A DNA stretch of 64,000 nt from Undaria pinnatifida (Eukaryota; Sar; Phaeophyceae; Laminariales; Alariaceae). Every line of letters starts with the position of its first letter. The first letter of the stretch is position 1. This document shows, piece by piece, positions 1-12,100 of this stretch. The position numbers and the translations under genes were made by a program. The notes below the pieces were generated by a model. It searched no databases. It was given only the letters and a program-made list of their open reading frames with translations, and was not told the origin of the DNA. The DNA lies in NCBI GenBank assembly GCA_012845835.1, contig JABAKD010000010.1, forward strand, positions 886,501 to 950,500, given 5' to 3'.

Positions 1-2400
1 AGGACGAGCAGGCGGGGGGGGCGTAGGGGGTGGCTACAAGGACTGCACGGGGTGAGCGAGGGCCACCTCGTTAGCTTGGCCGGTTGTCCCTACGACGTTT
101 CTCCTTTTTTCATTAAGTGAACCCTGACGTGAGCTTCTCGTCGCGCGACGTGTTGTCCATCTCACGAAGTAAAAGGTCTTAACGCGAGTGTCTCGTGCCG
201 AGTTGCATGTCAATTTTCACGGAGTAAAATCTGACAGGAGTCTCTCGCCTTGGGAATTCTTGTCTTGTCACAAAACATAATCTGTCATTCGTCGTGTGAG
301 GTCTGCCTCTGTCTGAAAAAGGCCTGCCCGCCACCTGTATCCTCCGCCCCGACACGTGCCGTGCCGTGCCGTACCATACCGCCGTCGAGAACCGTGAGGG
401 GTGTTGTAGAAGGCGGAGGGCGGAACGATTTTGTTGTTTTACGGGTGTCGCAGAGGGGGGGGGGGGCGGGGTTGTTTTGTGCGGATTATTTGGCGATGTT
501 ATGAACACCTTGGAAGGGGAAGGGACGAGGGGGGGGGGGGGGATCAACGGGCAGAGCTGGGGAGGAGGGGGCCCGGCTTTGTACGAGAGAGGGGATGGGG
601 GGGAAGGGTGTACCCCTTGCATGCATAGTGCATAGCCGTAGTCTGGGACGGGGACGGGGGGGGGGGTCTATGGTAGTGTACTATTTTTGTGTCGGTTCGA
701 TCTAGTCGCCCAGCAGCACTTTGGGTTCCGATTGGTGCTCGTACGAGTAGCGCGTGAGGTGTCCCCTTATCGGCTGTACTATATAAATGATATGGCGATC
801 TATTGCATGTTTTTATGGACGGTGAGGTGCTATTCGCTGGCTTACAGGGGCAGTCTGTTTCGTTTAGTCTAGCGGCATCGTCGTCAATGTTAACTTAGCC
901 CCGAAGGGCGGCGGAACGTAGACGTAAGGTGAGCTGTAACCTTTTGATGTTTCTTAGGTGGCGCAAAATGGGTGAAATTACTGGGTGTACTTTCATGTGA
1001 GGCCGGGGCTAGGCGCACGGCTAAGCAAGGCAAGACAAGGTCGACAATGAAGAGCGGAATATTGGAGGCGGGTGCTGTGCTTCCGACACAGCCTGCAATT
1101 TGTTAGCTGCTTCTGCGTTTGTGCGCGCTGTGCGTGCCTGGTTGCTGAGTCGAAACGCTAAAATATTTTTCCACCAGGCGGAGTAGGAGTAGGAGGGCGG
1201 ATTGGTGGATGCCCCAAACAAGGTCCATGTAGTATATAGAGGGGGCGTTTGTGGTTATCGTTGACTCGTACTCAAGGAAGAAAGGAGGAAGGAATGGAGT
1301 GCGACGAGACGGAGGGGGAGGGATAGGAGGGAGGAGTGATCCGGCGAGCGACAAAGCGAGAGCGGGGATTGTCTCCGTTAGCTACGTATACCCTATGATA
1401 ATATCAGTATCGCAAGTGTAACGCTGTGACATCAGTTATTGGGTTCATTACGTGACGGCGGGGAAGGAGGTGGGACAGGGGGTGTTGGAGTGTTGGAGCG
1501 TTGGAGCTTGACCCGATACTCACCCATTGAGGGGATTAATGGTACCTTAGTTTCTTATTCTAGTATGATATCTGCACTAAAATAGTAGCCTAGATTAGCA
1601 CAACGTTGTTTTAGTTAACCAGCGGAAATGCCTAAAGGGGAAAGCGGCATTTTCTTTTTCTTTTTCGTTTTTTCGTTTTTTCTTTTCTTCTCTCTCCTCG
1701 GATGTGTTCGCTATCATACGACGAGGAACAGAACAGGCACGAGAACGATGGGGGAGGGATGAAAAGCGTCATACCATTTTGGCACCAAGATGTACCCAGC
1801 TAACTGTAGTCACTTGTTCGCTCTGCTCTGAGCAACGCACGGGGCGTGCGTCGCGAAAATAGCACGGCATGTAGCTTGCATCCACTAATTATTTACTGCT
1901 CTTGAGGGGGCAAAAATACGACGACAGCGATCGACCATGGTATCAGCCGTGATGGTCATTCATGGTGATGGTCATGCTCATGCTCATGGTCATGCTGGCG
2001 GTCATGGAGCTGATCCATCTAGGAGGAGGAGATGACGTTATGCCTGTCTGTCTGTCTTTCTGTCTGTCCTGTGCTGTAGGCATGCGTGTTTTTTATGAGC
2101 TCGGTACGTGCTTCCACTAATATGTGACGGATTTGGTTGTTTTGGTCGTTTTGAGAAGAGTCGGATTTATCTGTTTTCCGCTTTGAGAGCTCCTTCCCCT
2201 CGGCCCCCGCGAGCCCTCCCTCTGAGAGGAGTGCAAGCCTGGTGTTTTTCGTGAGCATCACGAAAATGTGCTCATCTGTGATGCGGTTGGTTTCTGTCAA
2301 GATTGGAATACTATTTATGTGTGTTTTTTCGGTGCCCGATTCTCTATATACTACAGTCAAGTAGCAGATTATAGTATTCCCAGGTTTTGAGACGGAGAGA
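1..2400. other. no gene recognised; G-run-rich sequence
   Basis: I see no convincing exon here. The first 700 bases carry several long G runs (near 460, 530 and 660) that open chance reading frames on both strands. A T-rich tract with a TTTTTC flavour lies at about 1650-1690. Short CATGGTCATG repeats occur at about 1940-2010. Nothing has a family motif or paired splice signals. Confidence 0.5.
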
Positions 2401-2409
2401 AAAGATAAT

Positions 2410-2965
2410 TTGTTGGTCGTGTGCTGGTTCGGTTTGGTTGGATGGTTCGTTGATCGGTTGGTTGATTGCTTCTGATTGATTGATTGATTGATTCGTTGGT
2501 TGGTTGAATTATGGCGGTTCTTCTGTTGTGTCGGAGGCTGTCCACATGGTGATTGGTGGTGGTGTCGCAGTTGGCTCGTTGGTATTATTGGTATTATTGC
2601 GGTATGGTGGTGGTGGTGATGATGGTGGAGGTAATTCTCGTAGTGATTGATTAATTGGTGGGTTGACTGATTGAGGAATTTGATGGGTGCGATGGATGGA
2701 TGGTGGATGGATGGATTTTGATTTATTGATTGATTGATGGTTTGTTCGGGTCTGCGTTTTTTTTTTTTGGGCGCGAAACACCACTGCAGTCTGGTCCAGA
2801 ACACGGGAGCGTCGCGGGGGTACACTGCCTAATTAAATGCTCTTCTTACACTTTTTACTTGACTTACCGAGCTACTTACAGTATTGATAGTTTCTTAACA
2901 TTTCAGATGATGAGTTGGATTAAATGGATGTATGAATGCCCGGCTTGATTGATTGATGGATTGAT
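2410..2965. repeat. TGAT/TTGG low-complexity minisatellite
   Basis: This is a degenerate tetranucleotide array of TGAT, TTGG and GGTG words, with GATTGATTGATT-type runs at both ends. It creates a long minus-strand open frame rich in Asn, Gln, His and Ser, which is a by-product of the repeat and not a gene. Confidence 0.7.
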
Positions 2966-4149
2966 GGATTGATTGTTGTAGCCCATGGGTGATGGGTCTT
3001 ATGTGTGAGCGAAGGCTTACTGCGTTCCGTGATTTCTGGTATCTATCTGTCTACGGCAACCTGCTCCTTACCTCTTTTTTTCCCGCCAATCAAAAATTCC
3101 AACCTCAAATAATTTTTACCAATCAGAAAACTGCGGGCACGAAATGTCTTTCTATGATTTCTTCCTGCTACATTGTTACCATCAATCGCGCAGTACGATG
3201 ACCACCGACGGCAGAGTAGTACAGTAGTAGACTACGATAGTGTTTGTGGCAATATTTCTGCCTAGTAAAAGACTAAAAGACTGGTCGCGTTCGTTCGTTC
3301 TACATTTATTTCTGTGATGATCGAGATAACGACAACACTACCAACGGTCCACAGAACTCCGTATTACATACATACCGGTATATAGACTATACATATGATA
3401 CGCACCAGGTACATCCTAGGGGTAAACTAGCATGCATTATTTTAACGAATGAAATCCCTTTATTGGGCGATCAGACGTGTGTGTGCCTACGGTAGGCACT
3501 CTAGATGAAAACATTTTTCGTCGCTCTTTACTGCGACGAATGGCGAACACGCTAAAAGCGTCGCTACTACTACAGTATACTGTAGAAGTACGGGCGTTTT
3601 GATGGAGCAAGAAAAGTAACGTTTGATGCGCTCGTGGGGTCCTGTGGGGAGGGGGGGGGTGTTCGGGTGTTGGGAGTTGAAATTGCAAGAATAAACAAAA
3701 GAGGCGAGAGTCACCCCTGAACCACAGACTGACCCTGACGAAAAGAGAGGTGGCTACAGAGTAGTCAGTCATCGGACGATTACCTGAGGGTGAAAATTGA
3801 TCGGACGATTATCCTGGTATTAAGTAGGGCGAAAATCGATCGGACAGCTACCCTTGTTTCAATATTTTCCACGGTGTTCGAACCCGTAATCGAGTTATGC
3901 CCGTACTACTACTGCTCGGTTCATGACACAGTTTACTTAGGATAACCCAAGCACCAATTGACAGCGGACAAGAGTGGGGTGGCTCCGACTCCGACTCATC
4001 AAGTCAATCAAAATCGTTCCGAAATCGACCGCCGCCAAGACGCCCTATTTGGCAGAGATAAAACTGAACAGTTGTTTTATATGGCACGCCAATTTTGGCA
4101 GACTTTTTACAGGTCATAATCATGGTCCGACACTTACGCCGGGTCCGGA

Positions 4150-4308
4150 GGTTTTCAAAATCTTGCTGATCGAGTCGGGTCGGTTCACCAGGAGGAGGTG
4201 TTTGGAATATCGACACCCCGGCACGACCTGACCCGCGAGTATCGACACCCCGGCCCGACCCGACCCGACTCGACCCGCGAGAATTGACCCATCATGAAAA
4301 GCCCTGCA
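4150..4308 (+). mobile_element. GGGTC-rich MITE copy (family H), partial
   Basis: The stretch is built of CGACCCGACCC words and ends in ATGAAAAGCCCTGCA. That end matches the right terminus of the complete copy at 22324-22550. The left terminus is not clear here, so this copy is probably truncated or diverged. Confidence 0.5.
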
Positions 4309-4655
4309 ATTTTGTTGCGGTCAAAATATTTTTTTAGTTCTCGGCTCGACTGGTGGGAGGTTCTACCCTGAGCGGCCTTTTGAACAAGCTTTGAAGTACA
4401 GTACTATATAGCAGACGTGTGCACAGGTAGGTGGTGCCATCGTCACCCCGCTCCCCCGCCCCCCGGTACTTTCCGTCACTTTATCCCGGTTGTGGAGTGA
4501 AGTATTCCCACTGCTCGTCGATGTTCCTCGAAATATTCAACGTGTGCCCTCTCCCGCACTTGCCGGTCTCCTCGCAGTCGCGATTGCAGCGTTCGCCACA
4601 CAACACACACGCTACTCGTTGTCGTTTAGGACGACGGCAGCCGCCGTCTGCGACA

Positions 4656-4656
4656 G

Positions 4657-4721
<65 letters not shown>

Positions 4722-4722
4722 G
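4656..4722 (+). repeat. (GTT)n microsatellite, about 22 units
   Basis: A pure GTT triplet run. It would read as poly-Cys, poly-Val or poly-Gln depending on frame and strand, but no flanking gene supports it being coding. Confidence 0.95.
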
Positions 4723-5029
4723 CACGAGATCGACAGGAATGATGGGGAAGACAACCCTCCTCGCGTGAAGCGCACAGCGTGTTTTCCCTCGCCCCACCTA
4801 CAAAAAAACGTCAACTAAGCTCGTACGAGTACGTAGTCCAGCGATCGCCGTTTTCTTTTCATTATTTCGCGAGAAACTCGTCCAAAAAATACTCTGTAAT
4901 TTCGGCTTTCATTATAAAGGGTTGTCGATCCGATCATGTACGCCTGGTTTCTGCGACCCGAAAACGCATCCCATTTTCGGATTCGGATACGCTATTGTAA
5001 GAGATGGCCTTACATATCTGTTTGCCGAA

Positions 5030-5205
5030 TGTTGGTGAGTTGGGTTGGCCTCGAACTGTAACGTTCGACGGTTTCAATACTACTATCAACAGTATATTAT
5101 TACCATACCATTTAGAGTGTACTTAATGCTCAATATTTTCTTACCCAGCTCCTACCCAACCAAAGTTGATATATATTACGTAGCAAACATCCTATTATAA
5201 CGCCA
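5030..5205 (+). repeat. dispersed repeat family I, copy 1
   Basis: About 170 bases are shared in the same orientation with 24953-25075. The shared landmarks are GTTGGGTTGGCCT, TTCGACGGTTTCAATAC and AACATCCTATT, spaced similarly. The element abuts the minisatellite that follows. No terminal inverted repeat or coding capacity is visible. Confidence 0.6.
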
Positions 5206-5970
5206 AAAAACGCCAAAAGTGAAACCGTCGCCTCTGCCTCATGATAACGCAAAAAAAACGAAACCGTCGTGTTTGTCCCACGATAACCCCACATAACGCC
5301 AAAAGGTGAAGTGGTAGGCTTTGTTTTATCATAGCGCAAAAGGCGAAACCGTCACCTTCACCTCACGATAACGCCAACTTATTACGCCAAAAATGAACCC
5401 GCCGTCTTTAGCTCAGTAAGACCAAACAACGCCAAGAGTGAAATCGGCAGGTATGTTTGATTTGTCTCATAACGTATAGCATAAAACAACGCCAATAGTG
5501 AAACCATCGTCTATGAATAGGTCACATTATGACGCCAAAACTAAAACCGACATGTATGTGTACGTCGTTATACCGCCAAGCGTGAAACTGTTCTCTATCT
5601 CTCATGATAGCGACAAAAAAAGCGAAACCGTCGTCTGTAAAGCCAACAGCGAGATAACGCCAAGTTGCAAGTAACGCCAACAGTAAACCCGTCATAGTTT
5701 TACCTCATTACAACGCCAAGGGAACAACGGTACATTTATCTCACATTTACGCCTCAAGCGAGGTAACGCCAAATTACAAATAACGCCAACAGTAAGCCCG
5801 GTATACGACGTAGTTTTACCCCATTATATCGCCAAAAAGGATACCGGCATATTTGTCTCACTACAAAGCCACAACAAACAGAAACCGTTGCCTGTGATAC
5901 CGGCATATTCATCATTGCAACGCCAAAAGCCAAAAGTGAAACCGTCGTCTACGTCCCATGATACTTTAAC
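5195..5970 (+). repeat. minisatellite with ACGCCAA / GAAACCGTCG unit
   Basis: The word pair AACGCCAAAA...GTGAAACCGTCG, followed by a CTCATGATAACGCC-like stretch, recurs roughly every 55-65 bases for about 770 bases. Units are strongly diverged and vary in length, so this is an old array. Confidence 0.7.
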
Positions 5971-6230
5971 GCCGAAAGCGAGAAACGTCGGCGCTACGGA
6001 ACGCTTCCTTCCTCTGGCGAGCCTTGAGGTGCTTCCGCATAGCTGTCCGCGGCGAAATCTTCCCTCGTGGCGCCTGAGGAAGGAGTATCGAGACAACGTC
6101 GACAACGATCAACAACTATCAACAACAGCGTCACCCGACAATGGCAAGCTTTTTCAACGCAAGGGTCAAAAATACAACATACAAACTCGTATTAGTATTA
6201 ATATTAGTATTAATAGTATACGTAGGTAGA

Positions 6231-6582
6231 TTGGTTGTTGGGTTGGTTGTTTGGTTGGTTGTTTGGTTGGTTGATTAGTTGGTCGGTTGGCTGGTTGGTT
6301 GGGCTGTTTGGTTGATAAGTCGGTTGGTGAGTTATTAATAGTTGGTTGGTCGATTGGTTGACTACTGATTTCACGGTTAGTTGGTTAGTCTAGTTGTTTA
6401 GTTGGTTTGTTGGTTGGTTGGTTGGTTAGTCGGTTGAGTTGTTGGTTGATCAGTCGGTTGGTTGGTCGGTTAACTAGTCGGTTGGTTGGTTGATTGGTTG
6501 GGGTGTTGGTTGATTATTCGGCTGGTTGGTTGATTGGTTGGTCGATCGGTTGGTTGGTTGGTTGGTTGGTTGGTTGGTTGGA
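6231..6582 (+). repeat. TTGG tetranucleotide array
   Basis: About 350 bases of GGTTGGTTG with interruptions. The last 40 bases before 6582 are almost pure, which suggests recent slippage at that end. Confidence 0.85.
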
Positions 6583-7499
6583 TAGTGCGGTGCCCTTTAG
6601 GACGAGGTTGTGGCAAGCGATCGTCACCGCACTGAAGGGTACCGCACCGCGCCAACAAGGGACCACGACGACTGTACCAAAAACATGTACAGTGCAACCA
6701 TAGGGTGACGTTTTCTGTAAGAAGCTTCGGTCTCACACGTAAGTGGAAGATCGAGGCAAACGCTTCAGTGGGTAGTAGCAGAGAGCGGAGCGTTCACGAA
6801 GGAACTCGTCTCCGAGAAGGCGTGATTGGACCGGGGGTTGGGTGCACCTTGGTAAAACGGCCACTCGCACAGCAGCCACGCCTTCAGGAAGTGCGGCAGG
6901 GGCTTGAACAGGCCTAAAATTTCAGCATACACAGCACCAGGCATATCGATTGCAGGCAGGCAGTTGGGGCATTGCACGGAGTGTTAGGGAATGGACGGGG
7001 GACGGGGCAAGACAGGAATACATATACTAACGGCAAATCCCTCCAAGCAACGACAAGACCAACAGCGGTAACTGTTGTGACAACCTCGACCGATAACCAC
7101 GCTGCAGCAGCAACATTAACAGCAACATCAACAGCACATCAACAGCACATCAACAGCAGCAACATCAGCAGCTGCAGCTACACAGAGGCAGCCGTGCTCC
7201 GTGCAGTGACACCTGGACTATTCGATCACTATCGTCGCAAAAAGCGAAAAAAAGTGTAACATTTATTAAAAAAAAAAGCGCAAAATGCAAAATAACAGAA
7301 ACTGAACACCAAATATACTTCACGATCACGATGTCACATACTCCATACAGAACGCGCGATCGAAGCATAGCAACAAAATTATTTTTCTCAGAGCTAGCTG
7401 ACCTACCATTATCTCTTCAATGTTGCGCGCGCGATCGAAGCACTATACGCAGATGCGTGCTACGAAGGGCTGGGATTTTTTTCGGATAAAATATTGCCT

Positions 7500-7800
7500 G
7501 AATGGCGGGGCTCCTTAACCCCTTTCGAGCCCCCAATCCCCTCCCTATACTAAATCCAAGTAATTTTGTCCCCAACACGGGTTTCCAGTGGTAAAGGGGT
7601 TATAACCCCTTCAGAGCCCTAAAACCCACCCTTATACTAATTCCAAGTAATTTTGTAAATAAACGGGTTTCCAGCTGTAAAATGGTGAGAATACCATGCT
7701 CCTTGACCCAAGAGCGTGAGAATGCCATTCTTGTTTTTCAATATGACATCATGTTATGTACCTAGGCCATGAGAATGACATTCTTGTCTTGCACTATGAC
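7500..7800 (+). repeat. dispersed repeat family B, tandem copy
   Basis: Two tandem units share CCTTAACCCCTTT..GAGCCC, CTATACTAATTCCAAGTAATTT and CGGGTTTCCAG. They are followed by a GAATGCCATTCTTG segment. The same arrangement recurs at 56800-56975 (+), and inverted at about 31300-31370, 32200-32285 and 35118-35285. There is no coding capacity. It behaves like a non-autonomous dispersed element. Confidence 0.7.
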
Positions 7801-8955
7801 AGTTTTTACACCTACACCATGGGATTTTCTCGGCGGCTTTCATCTCCTTTTCTCTCAAAATCACTTTTTTGGGAGGGTGGTTAAGACCGATGACAATGGA
7901 AAGCCGATATTTGGCCAAAAAGTTCCCAAACTTTTTTTGGGGGTTATTTGCTGAAAGATTCCGGGTAACGTCGCTATGGGGAAAAACGATTATTTTTTTT
8001 CTGGCTCTTTTTTGGGTTGTTCGGTCCGACAGGTCAGTTTGTCCCTTTTTCATCAAGCCTTGATCAACATTGCCCACCAAACACGATTGACCTTCGATCT
8101 CGAAATAGAGACAACCCACGGACACTGCTCTTCGCTCCGGACAAGGTCGCATGAGTGTAGGTGACAGCGCTGAAGAGTTCATCTCGATCCATGCATGCCC
8201 TAGGGCGTGAGAGGTTGCTTGTGTTGTCCTGTGGTCTTCCGTCACATCCTCTCAAAATTCTGTTTTTCGCCCGTCGGGAGACGATAGAGAGTTTTTGTCT
8301 CAGTTTTCTACACACCAGCCGCCAAATGTGTTTTCAACATAAGCCTGATCGGCGCCCGCCACAAACCACCGGCCGTAGAGTGAGCTCAGTACACCAAGGG
8401 GGGGTCGGAGCCCCTAACGAGCTCGCCACGTTCAGAGTTCACGAGGCTGTCGGTGATTTCGTCGAACGAAGTGGGTGGAGAACACGAAATAATCACGCCG
8501 CATCTATCCAATATCTGCTTGAGAACTTCCCAAGCAGATGTTGGCCAAGAAGATCGCCGCGATAAATCGCTTTTTTCCGGAATTCTGGAAAGTTTCAAAA
8601 AACAATTCTACAAAATTGGGCCCATAGGCGACCGTCCAGGCAAAGTTTGGTTGAGTCATCGGGAATTTTAAACTTTTGGTCTTCCATTAAGATCGTCACC
8701 GGTCTAAGAAGGGTGAAGAATGGTCAAGGTATCCACCTCCACCTCCTCAAGGAAGAAGCCCCAGAAACAAATCGGGTCAAGGTATACTCCTCACCTTGGA
8801 CCTCACCTTGGACCTCTGCTCGCAAATATACGAGATTCAACGAAATTCTCGGTCTCACAGCTAAGGTGACTTTCTGACGCACACGAGGTAATATTTTTAA
8901 CGCATATAATAAAGAGAGAGCACCTCTGAACATAAGTGGACACCACACCAAGGCC
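7801..8955. other. no gene recognised; unassigned open frames
   Basis: Several minus-strand open frames run through this stretch (for example 7754-8245 and 8386-8598). Their composition is balanced rather than repetitive, but consecutive frames do not join in phase and no family motif is recognised. This could be a decayed insertion or chance. It lies just 3' of the DUF1295-family gene. Confidence 0.3.
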
Positions 8956-9174
8956 TCACGAGGCGGTAGAGGGCTTCGAAATTTTTACATACCAGTACAA
9001 AGTGGAAAGGAGTAAACAGAAGCCGAAAGCAAAGTAAAGGCTGGCCTCACCAGGCGGCATAGGAATGAGGATGCTGGTCCTCTCCTTGTAGTCCCAGTAG
9101 GACTCGCTGCCACCGTATTTCTTGTCCCAGCTAGACTCAACTGTTGGGATGCCGCTCGCGAAAAGAAGAATAGC
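8956..9174 (-). CDS. DUF1295 gene exon 6 (stop)
   Basis: The acceptor is TACTGCAG|GCTATT. It encodes LLFASGIPTVES, DKKYGGSESYWDYKERT and LIPMPPG, the usual C-terminal landmarks, then a further hydrophobic helix and TGA at 8956. The extra helix after PPG is unusual. A GTATGT donor-like site after STLYW could instead lead to an unseen last exon. Confidence 0.8.
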   Translation of the reverse strand, partial: AILLFASGIPTVESSWDKKYGGSESYWDYKERTSILIPMPPGEASLYFAFGFCLLLSTLYWYVKISKPSTAS

Positions 9175-12100
9175 CTGCAGTACAAGACCATGCACGCAAT
9201 AAGGCATACAGCCCCGCCCCCAACAAAACTTAGCAAGTGTCGCTGACCTTCACTTCGACACTCGCTAGTCGTTCACCACCGACTGACCTATAAACAGCCC
9301 CTGCTGTACCAGACAGGTGTGATTGCCTAATGATGCTGGCATTTCGTACAAATATCTGTGAATGTTGATACCATAGCACCAAACAAAACCATCTCCTGCC
9401 CTCCCCCCCCCCCAAAAAAAAAGCAAAAACAACACATAAAAGACCGACGACTACCACGTGTACTGGTCCAACCATAGCGGGCACTGAGGGGAAGCAAACC
9501 CCCTCTACACGAGTATTTTCGTTTGACGCGTGCTACGACAGAGGTGCGCCACTTTTTGTCTGAGGCTTGCTAAACTTGGGAGCTTAAGACCTCTCCCAAA
9601 GACTGATGTGAAGAAAAATAAACCTGCTTTATCGCGGATGAAAAACCCCATAGCCTAGGTACACAACGAGAGCCATGCACAAGAAACGGCCTATTTCCGC
9701 CGATTTTGCATCAAGGAGCCCTCTCATTCACTCATTCAGAAACCGTTTATTTCAGACCAAATGTGCTGCCTCTACCGTAGCAGGCGTCGTTTTCAAAACT
9801 GCAGCATTGTGGCGCTATGAGTACTATGAGGACTATCCATGAGTACTATTACTATTGACGAGCAAGACTTACCGTGAGGAACAGAGGTCCGCATATCGTC
9901 GCGTAGCCCCAGTCTGCTTCCCCAGCGTCCGCTGCTGGTGCGAAAACGGCGGAGCAAGCGGTGAATATGCCCCACCACTGCATCAGGTCGCCGAAGTAGT
10001 TGGGATGCCGTGTGTAGTACCACAGCCCCGTCTCGCATACACCTCGGCCTCCGTTCGACTGCACACCAAGGCGGCAACGTAGCGGAGGGGAGGGGAGGGA
10101 GGGTTAAATCTCGTGAAAAAGGTCGTATTGTACTACTGCATCATTGCACTATTGTTATATTGTTATATGTATATGTTGCACTAATGTGATACCAGGTATT
10201 GTGTTATTGCAAGGCGCAACCGCGAAGCCAAGTCCTCTAGTCTACCAGGCCACTAGATACTACTTAGAGTACTCTTGCTTTCAGAGCGCCTCAAAGTCCA
10301 AAAATGAGCAGGACTACGTGGAGTACTAATATTTAACAGCACGTACCAGCGTTGTTTTTGGGTTGCTTATTACGGGGGACCCTAGTAAATAGGACCTACG
10401 GTGGATACAAAAACCTATATATTCATCTATTTTTACTTACAATATCTGGTCCTATTTACTATAGTCCTCCGTAATAGAACAATCTGCAGTAGCATGAAAC
10501 ATGAGAGCTACGAAATCGTGATCGAACGCACAACAAAAGCAGCACCAGCAGCAGCAGCATCAGCAGCTTCGACGACAGCAAACAGAACCTATACCTGGTA
10601 TTAATTTCTACTAATAATATTACTAGTTTGTCGACCCCAACAAAGAGAATGGGGTGGTCAAGGGGACAGAAAACAAGTGGCTTTTGCCCTGCCTTCGCCT
10701 AGTGCGGGCGGACTATACTCATCGCCTTCTTACAGTGTGAAAAGTGTGAAGCGAGGACCCCCACCTTGAAAATGTCCTTCTGGATGTCCCCAACAAACTC
10801 AAAGAAGAACCCGACGACGAACATAATCAGTCCAGCCACGTCTCTTGCAGTCACGTCTGGGTTGACCTCTGCTGAGTTTAGAAAAGTCACCGGAAGGCTC
10901 ACCACCCACACCCAGAGCATCTGACCAATCACGAACGAACACGCATGGACAACGAGAGAGCAAGTTCTCGTTAAGGTGGAGTCGTCTCGATACATGAGTA
11001 AAACCCGACTACACTATGTTGAAACGCAGTACAATGGGTCACCAACAACGAACACGCGTAGATCGACGGAATTTCAAAATAGGCCGTGCGGGTGAAGTTG
11101 TCTCAACAGCGCGAAACAACAAAAAACAAAAAAGGAAAAGGGAAAAATTTGCTTTTCGGTCACATTAAGCGCGGGATGACAGCATCTTGTTATAGAGGTT
11201 TCGGTTTCGGGTGTCCACCTGGAATATCCAGAAGGTGAGGAACTTGAAGAAGTTGTCCCTGGTGTCGTCGAACCGGGCGTCACTCCCCATCTTGATAACG
11301 CGGTACAGTAGAAACCCTGCCCAAACAGTGGCGCGTCATCCAAAAGCAAAAAACAAAAAAACAGGATAATCGATAAATTGGAAAATTGTATCGCCGCTCC
11401 GTAACCCTTTTCGTGACTTGAGACGGACAAAAGGACCAAAAAAAAATTGCCCAACACAGGAGCACCCACACGACGGAACGCCGGTTGCCAGGGCAGAGAG
11501 AGGGTCATGCCGATGCTTTCGATGTGGAACTGATGAAAAAGAGTTGCACGACATGCGCGTAACATCAAATGCATCAAATGCATCAAATGCATCAAATGCA
11601 TCAGATACATCAAATACATCAAATAAATCAAACACATCGAATACATCAAATACATCAAATACATCAAATACATCAAATACATCAAATGCATCAAATGCAT
11701 CAAATACATCAAATGCATCAAATGCATCAGATACATCAAATAAATCAAACACATCGAATACATCAAATACATCAAATACATCAAATACATCAAATACATC
11801 AAAAACATCAAAAACATCAAATACATCAAATACATCAAATACATCAAATACATTAAATACCGTATGGTGTACGCTCACACTAGACAAGACCGCACACGCC
11901 TATTCACATGTTTTTCACGGCCGTTTCACGGGTCGGCTCACTACTCGCCGCTAGAGTCGAATCAGGGTGACCCATTTCGATGAAAATAGGTGAGTATAAG
12001 CGGGGATGCTGACTGAACCCTATGCGCGATAAAAATGAAGGCAAGCACCGGGGGGGAGAAGGGAAGCCACCTGTGACCGCGGCTTGTCCAAAAGGTAGGT

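Noticed and set aside
2019-2825. 268-codon minus-strand open frame rich in Asn, Gln, His and Ser
   Set aside because: It is the translation of a TGAT/TTGG tetranucleotide array and has no domain or splice context.
6765-6977. Minus-strand 70-codon frame with LPHFLKAWLLCEWPFYQ
   Set aside because: Hydrophobic and not repetitive, but isolated, without paired splice signals or a recognised family.
7754-8598. Minus-strand gene 3' of the DUF1295-family gene
   Set aside because: Successive open pieces do not join in phase, contain stops between them, and match no family I recognise.
11074-11954. Long overlapping frames on both strands (MYLMYL, FDVFDV, SNTSNT)
   Set aside because: All come from a 9-bp minisatellite in a DUF1295-gene intron.
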